DNA from: Labrys sp. KNU-23
GTDB lineage: Bacteria; Pseudomonadota; Alphaproteobacteria; Rhizobiales; Labraceae
Assembly (NCBI RefSeq): GCF_008330945.1
Contig: NZ_CP043489.1
Location: 4,413,501-4,477,500, forward strand
Direction of reading: 5' to 3'
Length of the DNA: 64,000 nucleotides
The notes under the pieces are model-generated. The model was given only the letters and a program-made list of their open reading frames with translations. It did no database searches and was not told the DNA's origin. The position numbers and the translations under genes are program-made. The number at the start of each line of letters is the position of its first letter. Position 1 is the first letter of the stretch. Of this stretch, positions 51,983 through 61,406 are shown piece by piece.

Positions 51983-53487
51983 CGGCCGTTGTCAGCCTCC
52001 ACGATATCTCCAAATCCTTTTCCGGCGTGAAGGTGCTGCGCGACGTCAATTTCGACGTGCGGTCCGGTGAAGTCCACGCTCTGCTTGGCGAGAACGGTGC
52101 CGGCAAGTCGACCCTGATCAAGGTGATCGCCGGCGTTCACCAGCCGGATACCGGCACGCTGACGGTCGGCGGCGAGACCGTCCGCTTCACCTCGCCGCGG
52201 CATGCGCGCCGCCACGGCATTGCCACCGTCTATCAGGAACTCTTGCTGTTCCCCGAACTCACGGTGGCGGAGAACATCTTCCTGGGCAATGCACCCCGCC
52301 AAAAGTGGGGAGGGCTCGATTGGAGCGCGATGCGCCTCAGGGCACGCCAGCTCCTGGATTCCCTCGACAGCCACGACCTTGACGTCGATGCCAAGGTCGG
52401 CACCCTCTCCGTGGCCAATCGCCAGCGGGTCGAGATCGCCAAGGCGCTGTCGCAGGACGCCCGCCTGCTGATCATGGACGAGCCGACGGCCGCTTTGGTC
52501 GAGGCCGACGTCCGTCGCCTGATGAGCGTGGTCAAGAAGCTGCGCGAGCGCGGCGTCGCCATCATCTACGTCTCCCACCGCATGCCCGAGATCTTCGAGC
52601 TGGCGGATCGGGTCACGGTGCTGCGCGACGGCAGCTATATCGGAACGCGCGACATTTCCGAGGTGACCGAGGCCTCGCTGGTCTCGATGATGGTCGGCCG
52701 CTCGATCGAGCAGCTCTTCCCGAAGGTGGAGGCAACGCTCGGTGAGGTCGCGCTCGAACTGCGCGACGTGAGCTTCGGCCGCAAGGTGCAGAACATTTCG
52801 CTGAGCCTGCGGGCCGGGGAGATCCTGGGCCTTGCCGGCCTGATCGGCTCGGGGCGCACGGAACTGGCGCTGACCGTCTTCGGCATCACCCCGGCCAGCA
52901 CCGGCGAGATCCTGGTCGATGGCCGCAAGGTCGTGATCGATGGTCCGCGCAAGGCACGAGACCTCGGCATCGCCTATGTGCCGGAGGATCGCGGCTCCCA
53001 GGGCTTGGTGCGGCCGATGACCATCCGGGAGAATGTCTCGATGGCGGTGCTCGACAAGATGTCGAACGGTTTCGCCATCCGCTTCGGCGATGAAATCCGC
53101 CGCTCGGTCGAGGCGATCAAGCGCCTGGGCATCCGCACCCGCGGCCCCGAGCAGATCGTCGGCCAACTCTCCGGCGGCAACCAGCAGAAGGTCGTGCTGG
53201 CCAAGTGGCTGGAGGCCAATCCGCGCATCCTGATCATGGACGAGCCGACCCGCGGCATCGATGTCGGCGCCAAGGCCGAGATCTACACCCTGATGGGGCG
53301 ACTGGTGCAGCAGGGCGTCGCCATCCTGATGATATCGAGCGAACTGCCGGAGGTGCTCGGCATGAGCGATCGGGTCCTGGTCATCAATGGCGGGCGCATC
53401 GTTGCCGAATTCGACCGCTCCCAGGCGACGCCGGATGCCGTCGGCGCCGCCATGACCAATGCCCAACCCCTGCAGGGAGCAGCCTGA
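51979..53487 (+). CDS. Sugar ABC transporter ATPase (RbsA/RhaT-like, two ABC domains)
   Basis: A 502-residue double ABC ATPase. Domain 1 has Walker A GENGAGKST near residue 36, the signature region VANRQRVEIAKAL and Walker B LLIMDEPTAAL. Domain 2 has a degenerate Walker A (GLIGSGRTE), signature LSGGNQQK and ILIMDEPTRGIDVGAK. It energises an importer for a monosaccharide of the ribose/rhamnose/autoinducer-2 class. Stop and next start overlap (TGATG), so it is translated together with the first permease. Confidence 0.94.
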   Translation: MTAVVSLHDISKSFSGVKVLRDVNFDVRSGEVHALLGENGAGKSTLIKVIAGVHQPDTGTLTVGGETVRFTSPRHARRHGIATVYQELLLFPELTVAENIFLGNAPRQKWGGLDWSAMRLRARQLLDSLDSHDLDVDAKVGTLSVANRQRVEIAKALSQDARLLIMDEPTAALVEADVRRLMSVVKKLRERGVAIIYVSHRMPEIFELADRVTVLRDGSYIGTRDISEVTEASLVSMMVGRSIEQLFPKVEATLGEVALELRDVSFGRKVQNISLSLRAGEILGLAGLIGSGRTELALTVFGITPASTGEILVDGRKVVIDGPRKARDLGIAYVPEDRGSQGLVRPMTIRENVSMAVLDKMSNGFAIRFGDEIRRSVEAIKRLGIRTRGPEQIVGQLSGGNQQKVVLAKWLEANPRILIMDEPTRGIDVGAKAEIYTLMGRLVQQGVAILMISSELPEVLGMSDRVLVINGGRIVAEFDRSQATPDAVGAAMTNAQPLQGAA

Positions 53488-54482
53488 TGGGCGAGACTGC
53501 ATCCCCGTCCGCCTTCGTGCCATCGCGTGGTTCCCTGGTGCGCCTGTTCGGCGGGCTCGGCCAGGAGATGGTGGTGCTCGGCGCGCTTGTCGTGCTGATC
53601 ACCGCGATCGGCTTCTACAATCCGCGCTTTCTCGGCGCCAGCAACCTCAACGCCATCTTCGCCGGCAATGCCTATATCGCGGTGGCCGCCATCGGCATGG
53701 CCATGGTGATCATCTCCGGCCATATCGATGTTTCCATCGGCTCGCTGATCGGCGTTCTCGCCACCATTGCCGGCACGCTGGCGACCAAGGGCTATCCCAT
53801 CTGGATCGCCTGGCTCGTGCCGGTACTGGTGGGCATCGCCATCAACGCCTTCGTCGGCGTGCTGGTCGCCTATGCCAGCATCCCTTCCATCGTCGTCACG
53901 CTTGGCATGCTCTCGATCCTCAAGGGCGGGCTGATCCTGGCGACCAGCGGCAACTGGATCAACAACCTGCCGCCCGATTTCCTGATCTCGCAGGCCACTT
54001 GGTTCGGCGTGCGCTCCCCCATCGTCATCATGGTGGTGCTGACGGTGGTCGTTGCCTTCTGGATGCGCTATTCGGCCTTCGGGCGTTCGATCTATGCCGT
54101 CGGCGGCAATCCCGAGGCTGCCCGCGCGGCCGGTATTCCCGCCAAGCCCGTGACCGTTGCCGTCTTCGCCATTCACGGCTTTTTCGCCGGCCTGGCGGCG
54201 CTGCTTTTCGCCACGCAACTGCAGGTGATCCAGTCGACGGTACCCCCCGGCCTCGAGCTCACCGTCATCACCGCGGCCGTGATCGGCGGCGTCTCCATCC
54301 TCGGCGGCACCGGCACGGTGATCGGCTCCACCCTGGCAGCCATGCTGTTCGCCACCATCACCTCGGCCCTGACCTTCATGCCCTATTCCAACGTGCTGGT
54401 GTTCTGGAAACAGGCGATCGTCGGCGTGCTCATTCTCATCACCGTGCTGGCGGACATGGTCCGCCGCCACCGCATGCTCTGA
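53487..54482 (+). CDS. Sugar ABC transporter permease 1 (RbsC/LsrC-like)
   Basis: A 331-residue BPD_transp_2 permease with about ten hydrophobic segments. Family segments are MVIISGHIDVSIGSLIGVLA near residue 72 and GNPEAARAAGIPA near residue 208 (the coupling helix region), then GGVSILGGTGTVIGS near residue 270. The start overlaps the ATPase stop by one base. It forms a heterodimer with the following permease, as in rhamnose and autoinducer-2 importers, which use two different permeases. Confidence 0.93.
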   Translation: MGETASPSAFVPSRGSLVRLFGGLGQEMVVLGALVVLITAIGFYNPRFLGASNLNAIFAGNAYIAVAAIGMAMVIISGHIDVSIGSLIGVLATIAGTLATKGYPIWIAWLVPVLVGIAINAFVGVLVAYASIPSIVVTLGMLSILKGGLILATSGNWINNLPPDFLISQATWFGVRSPIVIMVVLTVVVAFWMRYSAFGRSIYAVGGNPEAARAAGIPAKPVTVAVFAIHGFFAGLAALLFATQLQVIQSTVPPGLELTVITAAVIGGVSILGGTGTVIGSTLAAMLFATITSALTFMPYSNVLVFWKQAIVGVLILITVLADMVRRHRML

Positions 54483-54494
54483 GGGGAGGGCAAG

Positions 54495-55463
54495 ATGAAC
54501 TGGCGTTCCCTCCTGCTTCGCCATGAGAGCATCCTGGCTGTGCTGCTGGCGGTCGTGCTCGTCTTCCTGGCGCAGTCGTCAGACAGGTTCCTCACCTTCG
54601 ACAATCTCCTCAACCAGGCCCGGCTGATGACGGAGATCGGGCTGATCGCGCTGGCGATGACCTTCGTCATCGTCACCGGCGGCATCGACCTGTCCGTCGG
54701 CTCGATCGTCGGCGTTGTCGCCATCGTGCTCGGCGTGCTCTGGCAGAATCTCGGCCTGCCGCTGCCGGTCGCCATCGCGCTGGCACTGGCGCTCGGCACC
54801 CTGTGCGGCGTCGTCAACGGCCTGATCATCACCCGCTTCAAGGTGCCGCCCCTGATTGCCACCCTGGCCACGCTCGCCCTCTATCGCGGCCTGGCGGAGG
54901 GTATCAGCCAGGCCCGGTCCGTGCGCGGCTATCCCGACTGGTTCCTGGTGCTGGGACAGGGGCAGGTGCTCGACGTGCCGGTGCAGGTCTGGCTGCTCCT
55001 GCTGGCGGCGATCGTGACGGCCTGCGTGCTCGGCCTGACGGTATTCGGCCGTGCCACCTATGCGATCGGCTCCAACGAGATCGCCGCGCGCTTCTCAGGT
55101 CTTGCGGTCGACCGCACCAAGATCCTGATCTACGGCGCCTCCGGGCTATGCGCCTCCCTGGCCGGCGTGATCTTCGTCTCCCGCGTGACGACCACACGCT
55201 CGGACATGGGATCGGGCTGGGAGCTCGATGCCATCACGGCTGTGGTCCTCGGTGGCACCAGCATCTTCGGCGGGCGTGGCACCATCATCGGCACGGTGCT
55301 CGGCCTTGCCTTGATGCAGGCTTTGAAGAACGGCCTGCTGTTGCAGGGCTACAAGGGCGACAGCACCATCATCCTGATCGGCACGGCGCTGATCCTCACC
55401 GTGCTGCTCAGCAACCTGGTTCCCCTGCTGAGCCGCATCGCCGGTCGCAAGCGGCCGGCATGA
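54495..55463 (+). CDS. Sugar ABC transporter permease 2 (RbsC/LsrD-like)
   Basis: A 322-residue permease homologous to the previous one: MTFVIVTGGIDLSVGSIVGV near residue 55, a coupling region IGSNEIAARFSGLAVD near residue 190 and GGTSIFGGRGTIIGTVLGLA near residue 250. It starts 12 bp after the first permease behind a GGGGAGGGC site. The binding-protein gene follows after 160 bp. Confidence 0.93.
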   Translation: MNWRSLLLRHESILAVLLAVVLVFLAQSSDRFLTFDNLLNQARLMTEIGLIALAMTFVIVTGGIDLSVGSIVGVVAIVLGVLWQNLGLPLPVAIALALALGTLCGVVNGLIITRFKVPPLIATLATLALYRGLAEGISQARSVRGYPDWFLVLGQGQVLDVPVQVWLLLLAAIVTACVLGLTVFGRATYAIGSNEIAARFSGLAVDRTKILIYGASGLCASLAGVIFVSRVTTTRSDMGSGWELDAITAVVLGGTSIFGGRGTIIGTVLGLALMQALKNGLLLQGYKGDSTIILIGTALILTVLLSNLVPLLSRIAGRKRPA

Positions 55464-55623
55464 CGAAGATCTTCCGGCGGGGGCAGTGCTCCCGCTCGAA
55501 GAGGATGTTTTGGCGTAAGGCGTTCAATTTCAACGACCTGGCCCTCGTTCCGGAATCGATTCCTCCGGCAGCGGGGACGGCAATGGCAGCCGGTACAAGA
55601 CCGGCGAACTGTGGAGGAAGACC

Positions 55624-56727
55624 ATGATCCGTATATCCCTGGCTCTCGCCCTGAGCGTGTCCCTGGTGGGCCTGGCGCATGCCGCCTCGGCCTGGACCGG
55701 TGGCGACGACCTTCCCACCAATCCGCTCGCCTGCGATGCCACGCCGGCCAGCGCGACGAGCAAGCCCTATGACGGCGGCGCCGTCACCGGCGCGCCCGAC
55801 CGCAAGGGCAAGCCGATCAAGGTGGTGGACGTGCCCAAGCTCATCGGCATCGGCTATTTCAACGCCACCTCCAAGGGCATCGCCGACGCGGCCAAGGAGC
55901 TCGGCAATGTCGATGCCAAGACCGATGGGCCGACCAAGGCCAATATCGACGAGCAAATCACCTTCATCGACAATTACATCACCTCCGGCGTCGATGGCAT
56001 TCTCTATGCCGCCAACGACCCGGTCGCGATCGCGCCGGTGCTGAAGAAGGCCCTGTCCAAGGGTATCAACGTCGTCGGCTATGACGCCAATTCCACCCCG
56101 GATTCCCGCCAGTGGTTCGTCAACCAGGCCGAGTTCAACGGCATCGCCAAGGCCATGGTCGACAACATGGTCAAGGAGAGCGGCGAGGACGCGGGCGTTG
56201 CCATCGTCACCTCGACCTTCACCACGCCCAACCAGGCCCGCTGGATCGCCGAGATGGCAGCCTATGCCGCCAAGTGCCATCCCAAGCTGAAGCTCCTGGA
56301 GACGGTGGAAGCGCAGGAAGACAATGCGCTGTCCTTCTCGCAGGCGACCACGCTGATCAACAAATACGGCTCGGATCTCAAGGGCATCTTCGGCATGACC
56401 AGCGTCGCCACGCCCGCTTCGGCCGAGGCGGTGACCCAGGCCGGCCAATGCGGCAAAGTGGCGGTGATCGGGCTGGCCACGCCCAATGCCATGAAGCCCT
56501 ATGTCGCCAAGGATTGCGTGAAATCCGTGGTGCTGTGGAATCCGGTCGATCTCGGCTATGCCGCCATGCAGGTCCTGCGCGCCACGGCGGATGGTTCGCT
56601 CAAGCCCGGCGATACCAAGGTCAAGGCCGGCAAGCTCGGCGAGCTCAACGTGATCAACGGCTCGGAAGTGCTGCTCGGCTCGCCCTTCGTCTTCACCAAG
56701 GAGAACATCGAGAAGTTCGATTTCTGA
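55624..56727 (+). CDS. Sugar ABC transporter substrate-binding protein (LsrB/RhaS-like)
   Basis: A 367-residue periplasmic protein with a signal peptide (residues 1-20). An extra N-terminal mature segment containing one Cys precedes the binding fold, which begins at KVVDVPKLIGIGYFNATSKG near residue 67. Similarities to LsrB include GPTKANIDEQ, GYDANSTPDSRQWFVNQ and LATPNAMKPYV, and the C-terminal NIEKFDF. LsrB binds autoinducer-2 and RhaS rhamnose; neither lsrK/lsrF nor rhamnose enzymes are present, so the ligand is open. A strong terminator follows. Confidence 0.92.
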   Translation: MIRISLALALSVSLVGLAHAASAWTGGDDLPTNPLACDATPASATSKPYDGGAVTGAPDRKGKPIKVVDVPKLIGIGYFNATSKGIADAAKELGNVDAKTDGPTKANIDEQITFIDNYITSGVDGILYAANDPVAIAPVLKKALSKGINVVGYDANSTPDSRQWFVNQAEFNGIAKAMVDNMVKESGEDAGVAIVTSTFTTPNQARWIAEMAAYAAKCHPKLKLLETVEAQEDNALSFSQATTLINKYGSDLKGIFGMTSVATPASAEAVTQAGQCGKVAVIGLATPNAMKPYVAKDCVKSVVLWNPVDLGYAAMQVLRATADGSLKPGDTKVKAGKLGELNVINGSEVLLGSPFVFTKENIEKFDF

Positions 56728-56794
56728 CGAAAGATCAAGGCTATAGGCGTCTTTCCCGAATCGGATTGTCGTCCAGTCCTCAAACAAGCAGAAG

Positions 56795-56818
56795 GCCGGG
56801 AGAAATCCCGGCTTTTCC
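56795..56818 (+). terminator. Intrinsic terminator of the sugar importer operon
   Basis: A perfect 7-bp stem GCCGGGA / TCCCGGC with a GAAA tetraloop (56802-56805) is followed by TTTTCCTTT. It lies 68 bp after the stop codon of the binding-protein gene. Confidence 0.88.
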
Positions 56819-56867
56819 TTTGACGCCGATCCGGAATCGGTGTGGAGAAAGCAGTATCCGGCTACCT

Positions 56868-56968
56868 AGAGCAAAGCGCGTTGAGACGGAGACGCTTGTT
56901 TGCTCTAGCTCTTTGGTTCGACGCGTTTTGCGATTCTTGGCGTAACCGCCAAATCGCAAAACGCTCTG
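56868..56968 (+). repeat. Dispersed repeat, family C, copy 4
   Basis: It begins AGAGCAAAGCGCGTTGAGA, contains GCTTGTTTGCTCT, TTCGACGCGTTTTGCG, and ends AAATCGCAAAACGCTCTGAT. The inner TTTTGCGATT and AATCGCAAAA blocks are complementary and make a hairpin. Copies 1 to 3 lie at 16091, 28432 and 35315. Confidence 0.78.
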
Positions 56969-57055
56969 ATCGGATGCCCCTTGACAGGGGGCGAATTGCA
57001 CGGGAAGATCGTTTGTACACAAACGAATTTTTGGCGCTTCCTCGAAAGGGCAACC

Positions 57056-58102
57056 ATGGCTGTTTCCGCTCAAAGCCGAGCCCGGGGGGCGCTGTTCGGC
57101 CTGGCGATCGGCGATGCACTCGGCATGCCCACGCAATATATGCCACGCTCCGTCGTCTCGGCACGCTACGGCATCCTCGAGCGCTTCGAACCGGCGCCTG
57201 AAGACAACCCGATCAGTCGCGGCATGCCGGCCGGCCGGGTGACCGACGATACCGACCAGGCCGTCATCCTCGGCGAACTCCTGGTCGAGGGTAAGGGCTA
57301 TGTCGATCCCCGTCGTTTCGCTGACGAACTCCTGGCCTGGGAAACCCGCATGATCGCGGCGGGCTCTGCTGATCTCCTCGGCCCCTCCACCCGCAAGGCG
57401 CTGACGCTGATCGCCGAGGGCATGCCGACCGACGAGACCGGGCGCACCGGCGCCACCAATGGCGCGGCCATGCGCGTTGCTCCGGTCGGCATCGTCTTCC
57501 CCGCGCGTCCCGTCGAAGCGCTGGTCGACGCCGTCTTCCAGTCCGGCCATGTTACCCACAACACCACCATCGGCCTCGCCGGCGCCTCGGCCGTTGCTGC
57601 CGCCGTCAGTGCCGCGATCGACGGCGCGACCATCGACGAGGCGCTGCAGGCCGCCGTGGAAGGTGCACGGCACGGCGCCAGGCGCGGCTTCTATTTCGCC
57701 GGCGGCGACATCGCTGCCCGCATCCGCTGGGCGATCGAACTGGTACGAGGCAAGGGCGAGGCCGAGGCCCTCAAGCTCATCTATGACATCGTCGGAACCG
57801 GCGTGGCCACCCAGGAGGCCGTACCGGCGGCGATGGCCATCATCTCGCTGGCGCCCGAAGATCCCTGGCGTATCTGCCGCCTGTCGGCGAGCCTCGGTGG
57901 CGATTGCGATACCGTCGCCGCCATTGCTGGAGCGATAGCGGGTGCCTGCCATGGTATCGAAGCTTTCCCAGCGCCGGTGATCTCCGCCCTGGAAGCCGCC
58001 AATCCGGATCTCGACCTCGTCGGCCTCGCCGATCGCCTGCTGGCGCTGCGAGGCAGGGCATCGATCCTGCCGCCCACCAGGAAAGGGCCCGCGACGGCAT
58101 GA
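57056..58102 (+). CDS. ADP-ribosylglycohydrolase family protein (YegU-like)
   Basis: A 348-residue DraG-type hydrolase with GALFGLAIGDALGMP at the start, the metal motifs VTDDTDQAV near residue 62 and GGDCDTVAAIAGAIAGA near residue 280, and TNGAAMRVAPVG near 135. These fix the dinuclear Mg site that cleaves N- or O-glycosidic bonds of ribose. AAAGGG lies before the ATG at 57056. It overlaps a PfkB kinase gene (ATGA). The same pair, yegU-yegV, occurs in E. coli beside a nucleoside transporter, so it probably acts on an imported ribosyl compound and not on protein ADP-ribosylation. Confidence 0.9.
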   Translation: MAVSAQSRARGALFGLAIGDALGMPTQYMPRSVVSARYGILERFEPAPEDNPISRGMPAGRVTDDTDQAVILGELLVEGKGYVDPRRFADELLAWETRMIAAGSADLLGPSTRKALTLIAEGMPTDETGRTGATNGAAMRVAPVGIVFPARPVEALVDAVFQSGHVTHNTTIGLAGASAVAAAVSAAIDGATIDEALQAAVEGARHGARRGFYFAGGDIAARIRWAIELVRGKGEAEALKLIYDIVGTGVATQEAVPAAMAIISLAPEDPWRICRLSASLGGDCDTVAAIAGAIAGACHGIEAFPAPVISALEAANPDLDLVGLADRLLALRGRASILPPTRKGPATA

Positions 58103-59070
58103 GCACCAGGCCGCCTCCCACTCGTCTCCTGTCCGTGGGCAGCATCCTGGCCGATGTCCGCCTCGACGTGCCCCGCTTGCCGCAACGCGGCGGCGACGTG
58201 CTGGGGTCGGAGGCGACGATCAGCGCGGGAGGGGGCTTCAACATCCTCGCGGCGGCTTCCCGCAACGGGCTCAAGGCCGCCTTTGCCGGCCAGCACGGCG
58301 ATGGTCCCTATGGCGAGCGTATTCGTGCCGAACTGGCAGCCGAAGGCATCGAGGCACTGATGCCGATGAGTGGAGACGGCGACAGCGGCTTTTGCATCGT
58401 GATGGTCGAGCCTGACGGCGAGCGCACCTTCGTCACCAGCCCCGGCGTCGAGGCGCGGCCGGGGCAAGATCCGCTCTCCGCCCTGCAGTTGGGTCCAGCC
58501 GACGCCCTGTTCGCTTCGGGCTATGACCTCTGCTACCCGCAGCTCGGCTCCGTGATCGCCGATTGGATCGGCGGCTTGCCGGTGAGCGTCACCGTGATGA
58601 TCGATCCCGGTCCGCTGGTCGCCGACATTCCAGCCGACATCATGACCGCTGTGCTGGCACGGGCCGATATCTTCACCCTGAACCGGCGCGAGGCCGGCCT
58701 GCTCACCGGAGCCGACGACAAGACGGAGGCGGCGAGGCGGGTTCGCGATCGCCTGTCGCCGGGCGCCCTGGTGATCCTGAGGGATGGCCCGGCCGGGTGC
58801 TTCCTGCTCGGCGGCGATATCGGCGAGCCCGGCCTTCAGGTTCCCGCGCCGGCGGTGCGTATGGTCGACGCCACCGGAGCGGGAGATGCCCATACCGGCG
58901 TGTTCCTCGCCGCGCTCGCGGCCGGCTATCCCGCAGCCGAGGCCGCGAAGCGCGCCAATGCCGCCGCTGCCCTTGCCGTCACCCGCAAGGGGCCGGCAAC
59001 CGCGCCCCATACGGACGAACTAAACGCCTTCCTGGCCGAACAGGAGGCCGAGAGGACAACAACAAGATAG
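58099..59070 (+). CDS. PfkB family sugar kinase (YegV-like)
   Basis: A 323-residue ribokinase-fold enzyme with the N-terminal GGGFNILAAASRNGL motif near residue 49 and the C-terminal DATGAGDAHTGVF motif near residue 255 containing the catalytic Asp. The first codon overlaps the stop of the ADP-ribosylglycohydrolase gene, which implies coupled expression. It likely phosphorylates the sugar released by that hydrolase. Confidence 0.92.
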   Translation: MSTRPPPTRLLSVGSILADVRLDVPRLPQRGGDVLGSEATISAGGGFNILAAASRNGLKAAFAGQHGDGPYGERIRAELAAEGIEALMPMSGDGDSGFCIVMVEPDGERTFVTSPGVEARPGQDPLSALQLGPADALFASGYDLCYPQLGSVIADWIGGLPVSVTVMIDPGPLVADIPADIMTAVLARADIFTLNRREAGLLTGADDKTEAARRVRDRLSPGALVILRDGPAGCFLLGGDIGEPGLQVPAPAVRMVDATGAGDAHTGVFLAALAAGYPAAEAAKRANAAAALAVTRKGPATAPHTDELNAFLAEQEAERTTTR

Positions 59071-59157
59071 GGTGGATGCCCCCGCAGGCACGAACGCCCA
59101 ACCAATGATAAGAAAATCGAGAGCAGCTTGTCGCCATCGACGAAGGGAATTGGAAAG

Positions 59158-60222
59158 ATGACATATCGGATCACGCGCCGCCATTTTACCGCCCTGGGAG
59201 CCGCGGCCGTCGCCGGCTTGTGGGCGCGCCCGGGTTCCGCCCAGGCCAAGGAAATCACCGTGCTCAACTGGAAGGGCTACGGCACCGACGAGGCCTTCGC
59301 GCTCAAGGCTTTCGCCGAGCAGACCGGCATCACGGTCAAGCATGACTATTTCAACTCCGAACCGGAGATGCTGACCAAGCTGCGCACCAATCCGGGTGCC
59401 TATGACGTGGTGCTGATCAACAGCGCCCGCACCCAGCAGGCCCAGGCCGAAGGCCTGATCGATCCGGTCGATCTCGCCACCATCGCCAATGCCAAGGACC
59501 TGGCGCCGGCGCTGAAGGATCACGCCAACCTCAAGGCCGACGGCAAGATCTATGGTCTGGCCTGGCTCTGGGGCATGAATTCCCTCGCTGTGCGCCAGGG
59601 CATCAGCGCCGACAGCTGGACGATCTTCTCCGACCCCAAATATGCCGGCAAGCTGGCCTTGTTCGACGATGCGGTCACCTCGGTCGGCATCGGCGCCCTG
59701 CTGACCGGCCAGAATGCCAACGATCCCAAGGACCTCGCCAAGATCACCGAGGTGCTCAAGGCGATGAAGCCGAACGTCAAGCTGATGTGGTCGAGCGAGG
59801 ACGAATGGAACAAGGCCTTCGCCGCCAATTCCTTCGATATCTCCGTCTACTGGTCCGGCGCGGCGGTGCGCTCCATCCGCCAGCACAAATTGCCGGTGGA
59901 GTTCATCGTACCCAAGGAAGGTGCGATCGGCTGGCTCGACAGCCTGGCGGTGCCGACGTCGAGCACCAAGAAAGAGGATGCGCTCAAATTCCTCAACTAC
60001 ATGATCGACCCCACCTTCTACCTGACCTGGGCGAAGGAAGCGGGCGCACCGGCTTCCGCCAATGAGGGAGCGATGAACAAGCTGCCGGCCGATGATCTCA
60101 ACCGGCAGATCCACAAGGCTGACTACCTGCCGAAGCTCACCTTCATGGCGGCCCTGCCGGATGATCGCCGCCAGGCCTTCAACGACCTGTGGGAAGAAGT
60201 GAAGGCCTTCTACGCCAAATAG
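59158..60222 (+). CDS. Spermidine/putrescine-type ABC transporter substrate-binding protein
   Basis: A 354-residue periplasmic binding protein of the SBP_bac_8/PotD class with a twin-arginine signal (ITRRHFTALGAAAVAG) and mature part starting KEITVLNWKGYGTDE. Family segments include YDVVLINSARTQQ, YGLAWLWGMNSLAV and LDSLAVPTSSTKKEDALKFLNYM. The PotD family also binds other compounds, and the neighbours (ADP-ribosylglycohydrolase, sugar kinase, glycoside hydrolase) argue for a glycoside or nucleoside-like ligand instead of a polyamine. The GGAAAG site is close to the ATG at 59158. Confidence 0.9.
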   Translation: MTYRITRRHFTALGAAAVAGLWARPGSAQAKEITVLNWKGYGTDEAFALKAFAEQTGITVKHDYFNSEPEMLTKLRTNPGAYDVVLINSARTQQAQAEGLIDPVDLATIANAKDLAPALKDHANLKADGKIYGLAWLWGMNSLAVRQGISADSWTIFSDPKYAGKLALFDDAVTSVGIGALLTGQNANDPKDLAKITEVLKAMKPNVKLMWSSEDEWNKAFAANSFDISVYWSGAAVRSIRQHKLPVEFIVPKEGAIGWLDSLAVPTSSTKKEDALKFLNYMIDPTFYLTWAKEAGAPASANEGAMNKLPADDLNRQIHKADYLPKLTFMAALPDDRRQAFNDLWEEVKAFYAK

Positions 60223-60374
60223 CAGGGCTTCAAGAAAGCGACGCTGATTCAAGGAAGTAGCCAGTCCGAATGAATCAGTTCCGCAGGGCTGCGGCGGGCC
60301 TCGTTCCGCCGGGAACCTCGTGGAAAAGACTTTCACGTCAAGGGTTTGGAGGCTTGGCGTGAATCAGATCGGCA

Positions 60375-60400
60375 GGCCCTTGTCACATCGGACAAGGGCC
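60375..60400 (+). promoter_or_regulatory. Perfect 10-bp hairpin between binding-protein and permease genes
   Basis: GGCCCTTGTC (60375-60384) and GACAAGGGCC (60391-60400) form a stem with a six-base loop. No T-tract follows. In binding-protein operons such hairpins can protect the upstream mRNA and raise binding-protein levels. The rest of the 272-bp gap holds nothing I recognise. Confidence 0.55.
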
Positions 60401-60494
60401 GTTCGCTACCGTCTTGCAATCGCAGGAAGGGTCCATGGCGCTTGGCGCATCGCCGCTTTCAAGCAGGCGATGCCAGCGACAAGGGGAGGGACGA

Positions 60495-61397
60495 GTGGAG
60501 ATCGTGTCGAAAGCCGATGGCGGCAAGGCAGGCCCCCGCAGGCGCCTGGGGCAGGGCTGGGCCACGGCCGCCCTGTTGACGCCGGCCTATGGCTGGCTGC
60601 TGCTGGCCGTGTTCCTGCCGCTTTGCGCCATGCTGTTCTTCAGCTTCCTGAAGAGCTCGCCGGTTCCGGGGCGGGCGCTGGTCTACACCGTCGACAACTA
60701 CCTCGCCTTCATCAAGCGGCCCTATCTGTTCAACGTCGCCTGGACTTCGATCCAGATCGGGCTGTGGACCACGGGCCTGTGCGCGCTGATCGGCCTTCCC
60801 GCCGCGATCGCCCTGGCGCGTGCGACCGCCGGGCGCTCCAGGCACATCCTGTTCCTCCTAATCATCCTGCCCTTCTGGACCAACGGGCTGGTGCGCGTGT
60901 TCTCCTGGACCATGGTGCTGAGGGAAGGCGGCATTCTCGATTATGCCCTGCACTGGATCGTGCCGGCCGGGCCTTCGGTGTCGCTGCTCTACAGTTTTCC
61001 GGCCATCATCATCGGCCTGGTCCATGCCTACCTGCCCTATATGATCCTGACCTGCTACCTCTCCGCCACGGCGATCGAGGATTCCACCATCGAGGCCGCT
61101 CGCAGTCTCGGTGCCCGCACGCCGGTGGTGTTCTGGAAGATACTGCTGCCGCTCTGCATGCCCGGCCTGATTTCCGGATCGATCCTGATCTTCGTGCCGG
61201 TGATCGGCAGCTTCATGGAGCCCCGTATCCTGGGCGGCCGCATCGGCGTCACCATGGGCACCGTGATCGAGGACCAGTTCACCGCGGCCTTCAACTGGCC
61301 GCTGGGGGCAGCCCTGTCCTTCACCATGCTGGCGGTGGTGCTACTGATCTTCGCCGTTTCCTCGCGCGTGCTGTCCGGCCGCGCAGCGACGCCGTAG
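60495..61397 (+). CDS. ABC transporter permease (PotB-like)
   Basis: A 300-residue BPD_transp_1 permease with six membrane helices. The EAA-type coupling loop reads EAARSLGARTPVVFWKILLPL near residue 205. The N-terminal region is GWATAALLTPAYGWLLLAVFLP. The start is GTG at 60495 with a GGGGAGGG site; the longer frame from 60414 is not supported. It pairs with the PotC-like permease 9 bp downstream. Confidence 0.92.
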   Translation: MEIVSKADGGKAGPRRRLGQGWATAALLTPAYGWLLLAVFLPLCAMLFFSFLKSSPVPGRALVYTVDNYLAFIKRPYLFNVAWTSIQIGLWTTGLCALIGLPAAIALARATAGRSRHILFLLIILPFWTNGLVRVFSWTMVLREGGILDYALHWIVPAGPSVSLLYSFPAIIIGLVHAYLPYMILTCYLSATAIEDSTIEAARSLGARTPVVFWKILLPLCMPGLISGSILIFVPVIGSFMEPRILGGRIGVTMGTVIEDQFTAAFNWPLGAALSFTMLAVVLLIFAVSSRVLSGRAATP

Positions 61398-61406
61398 GAG
61401 GGGGCC

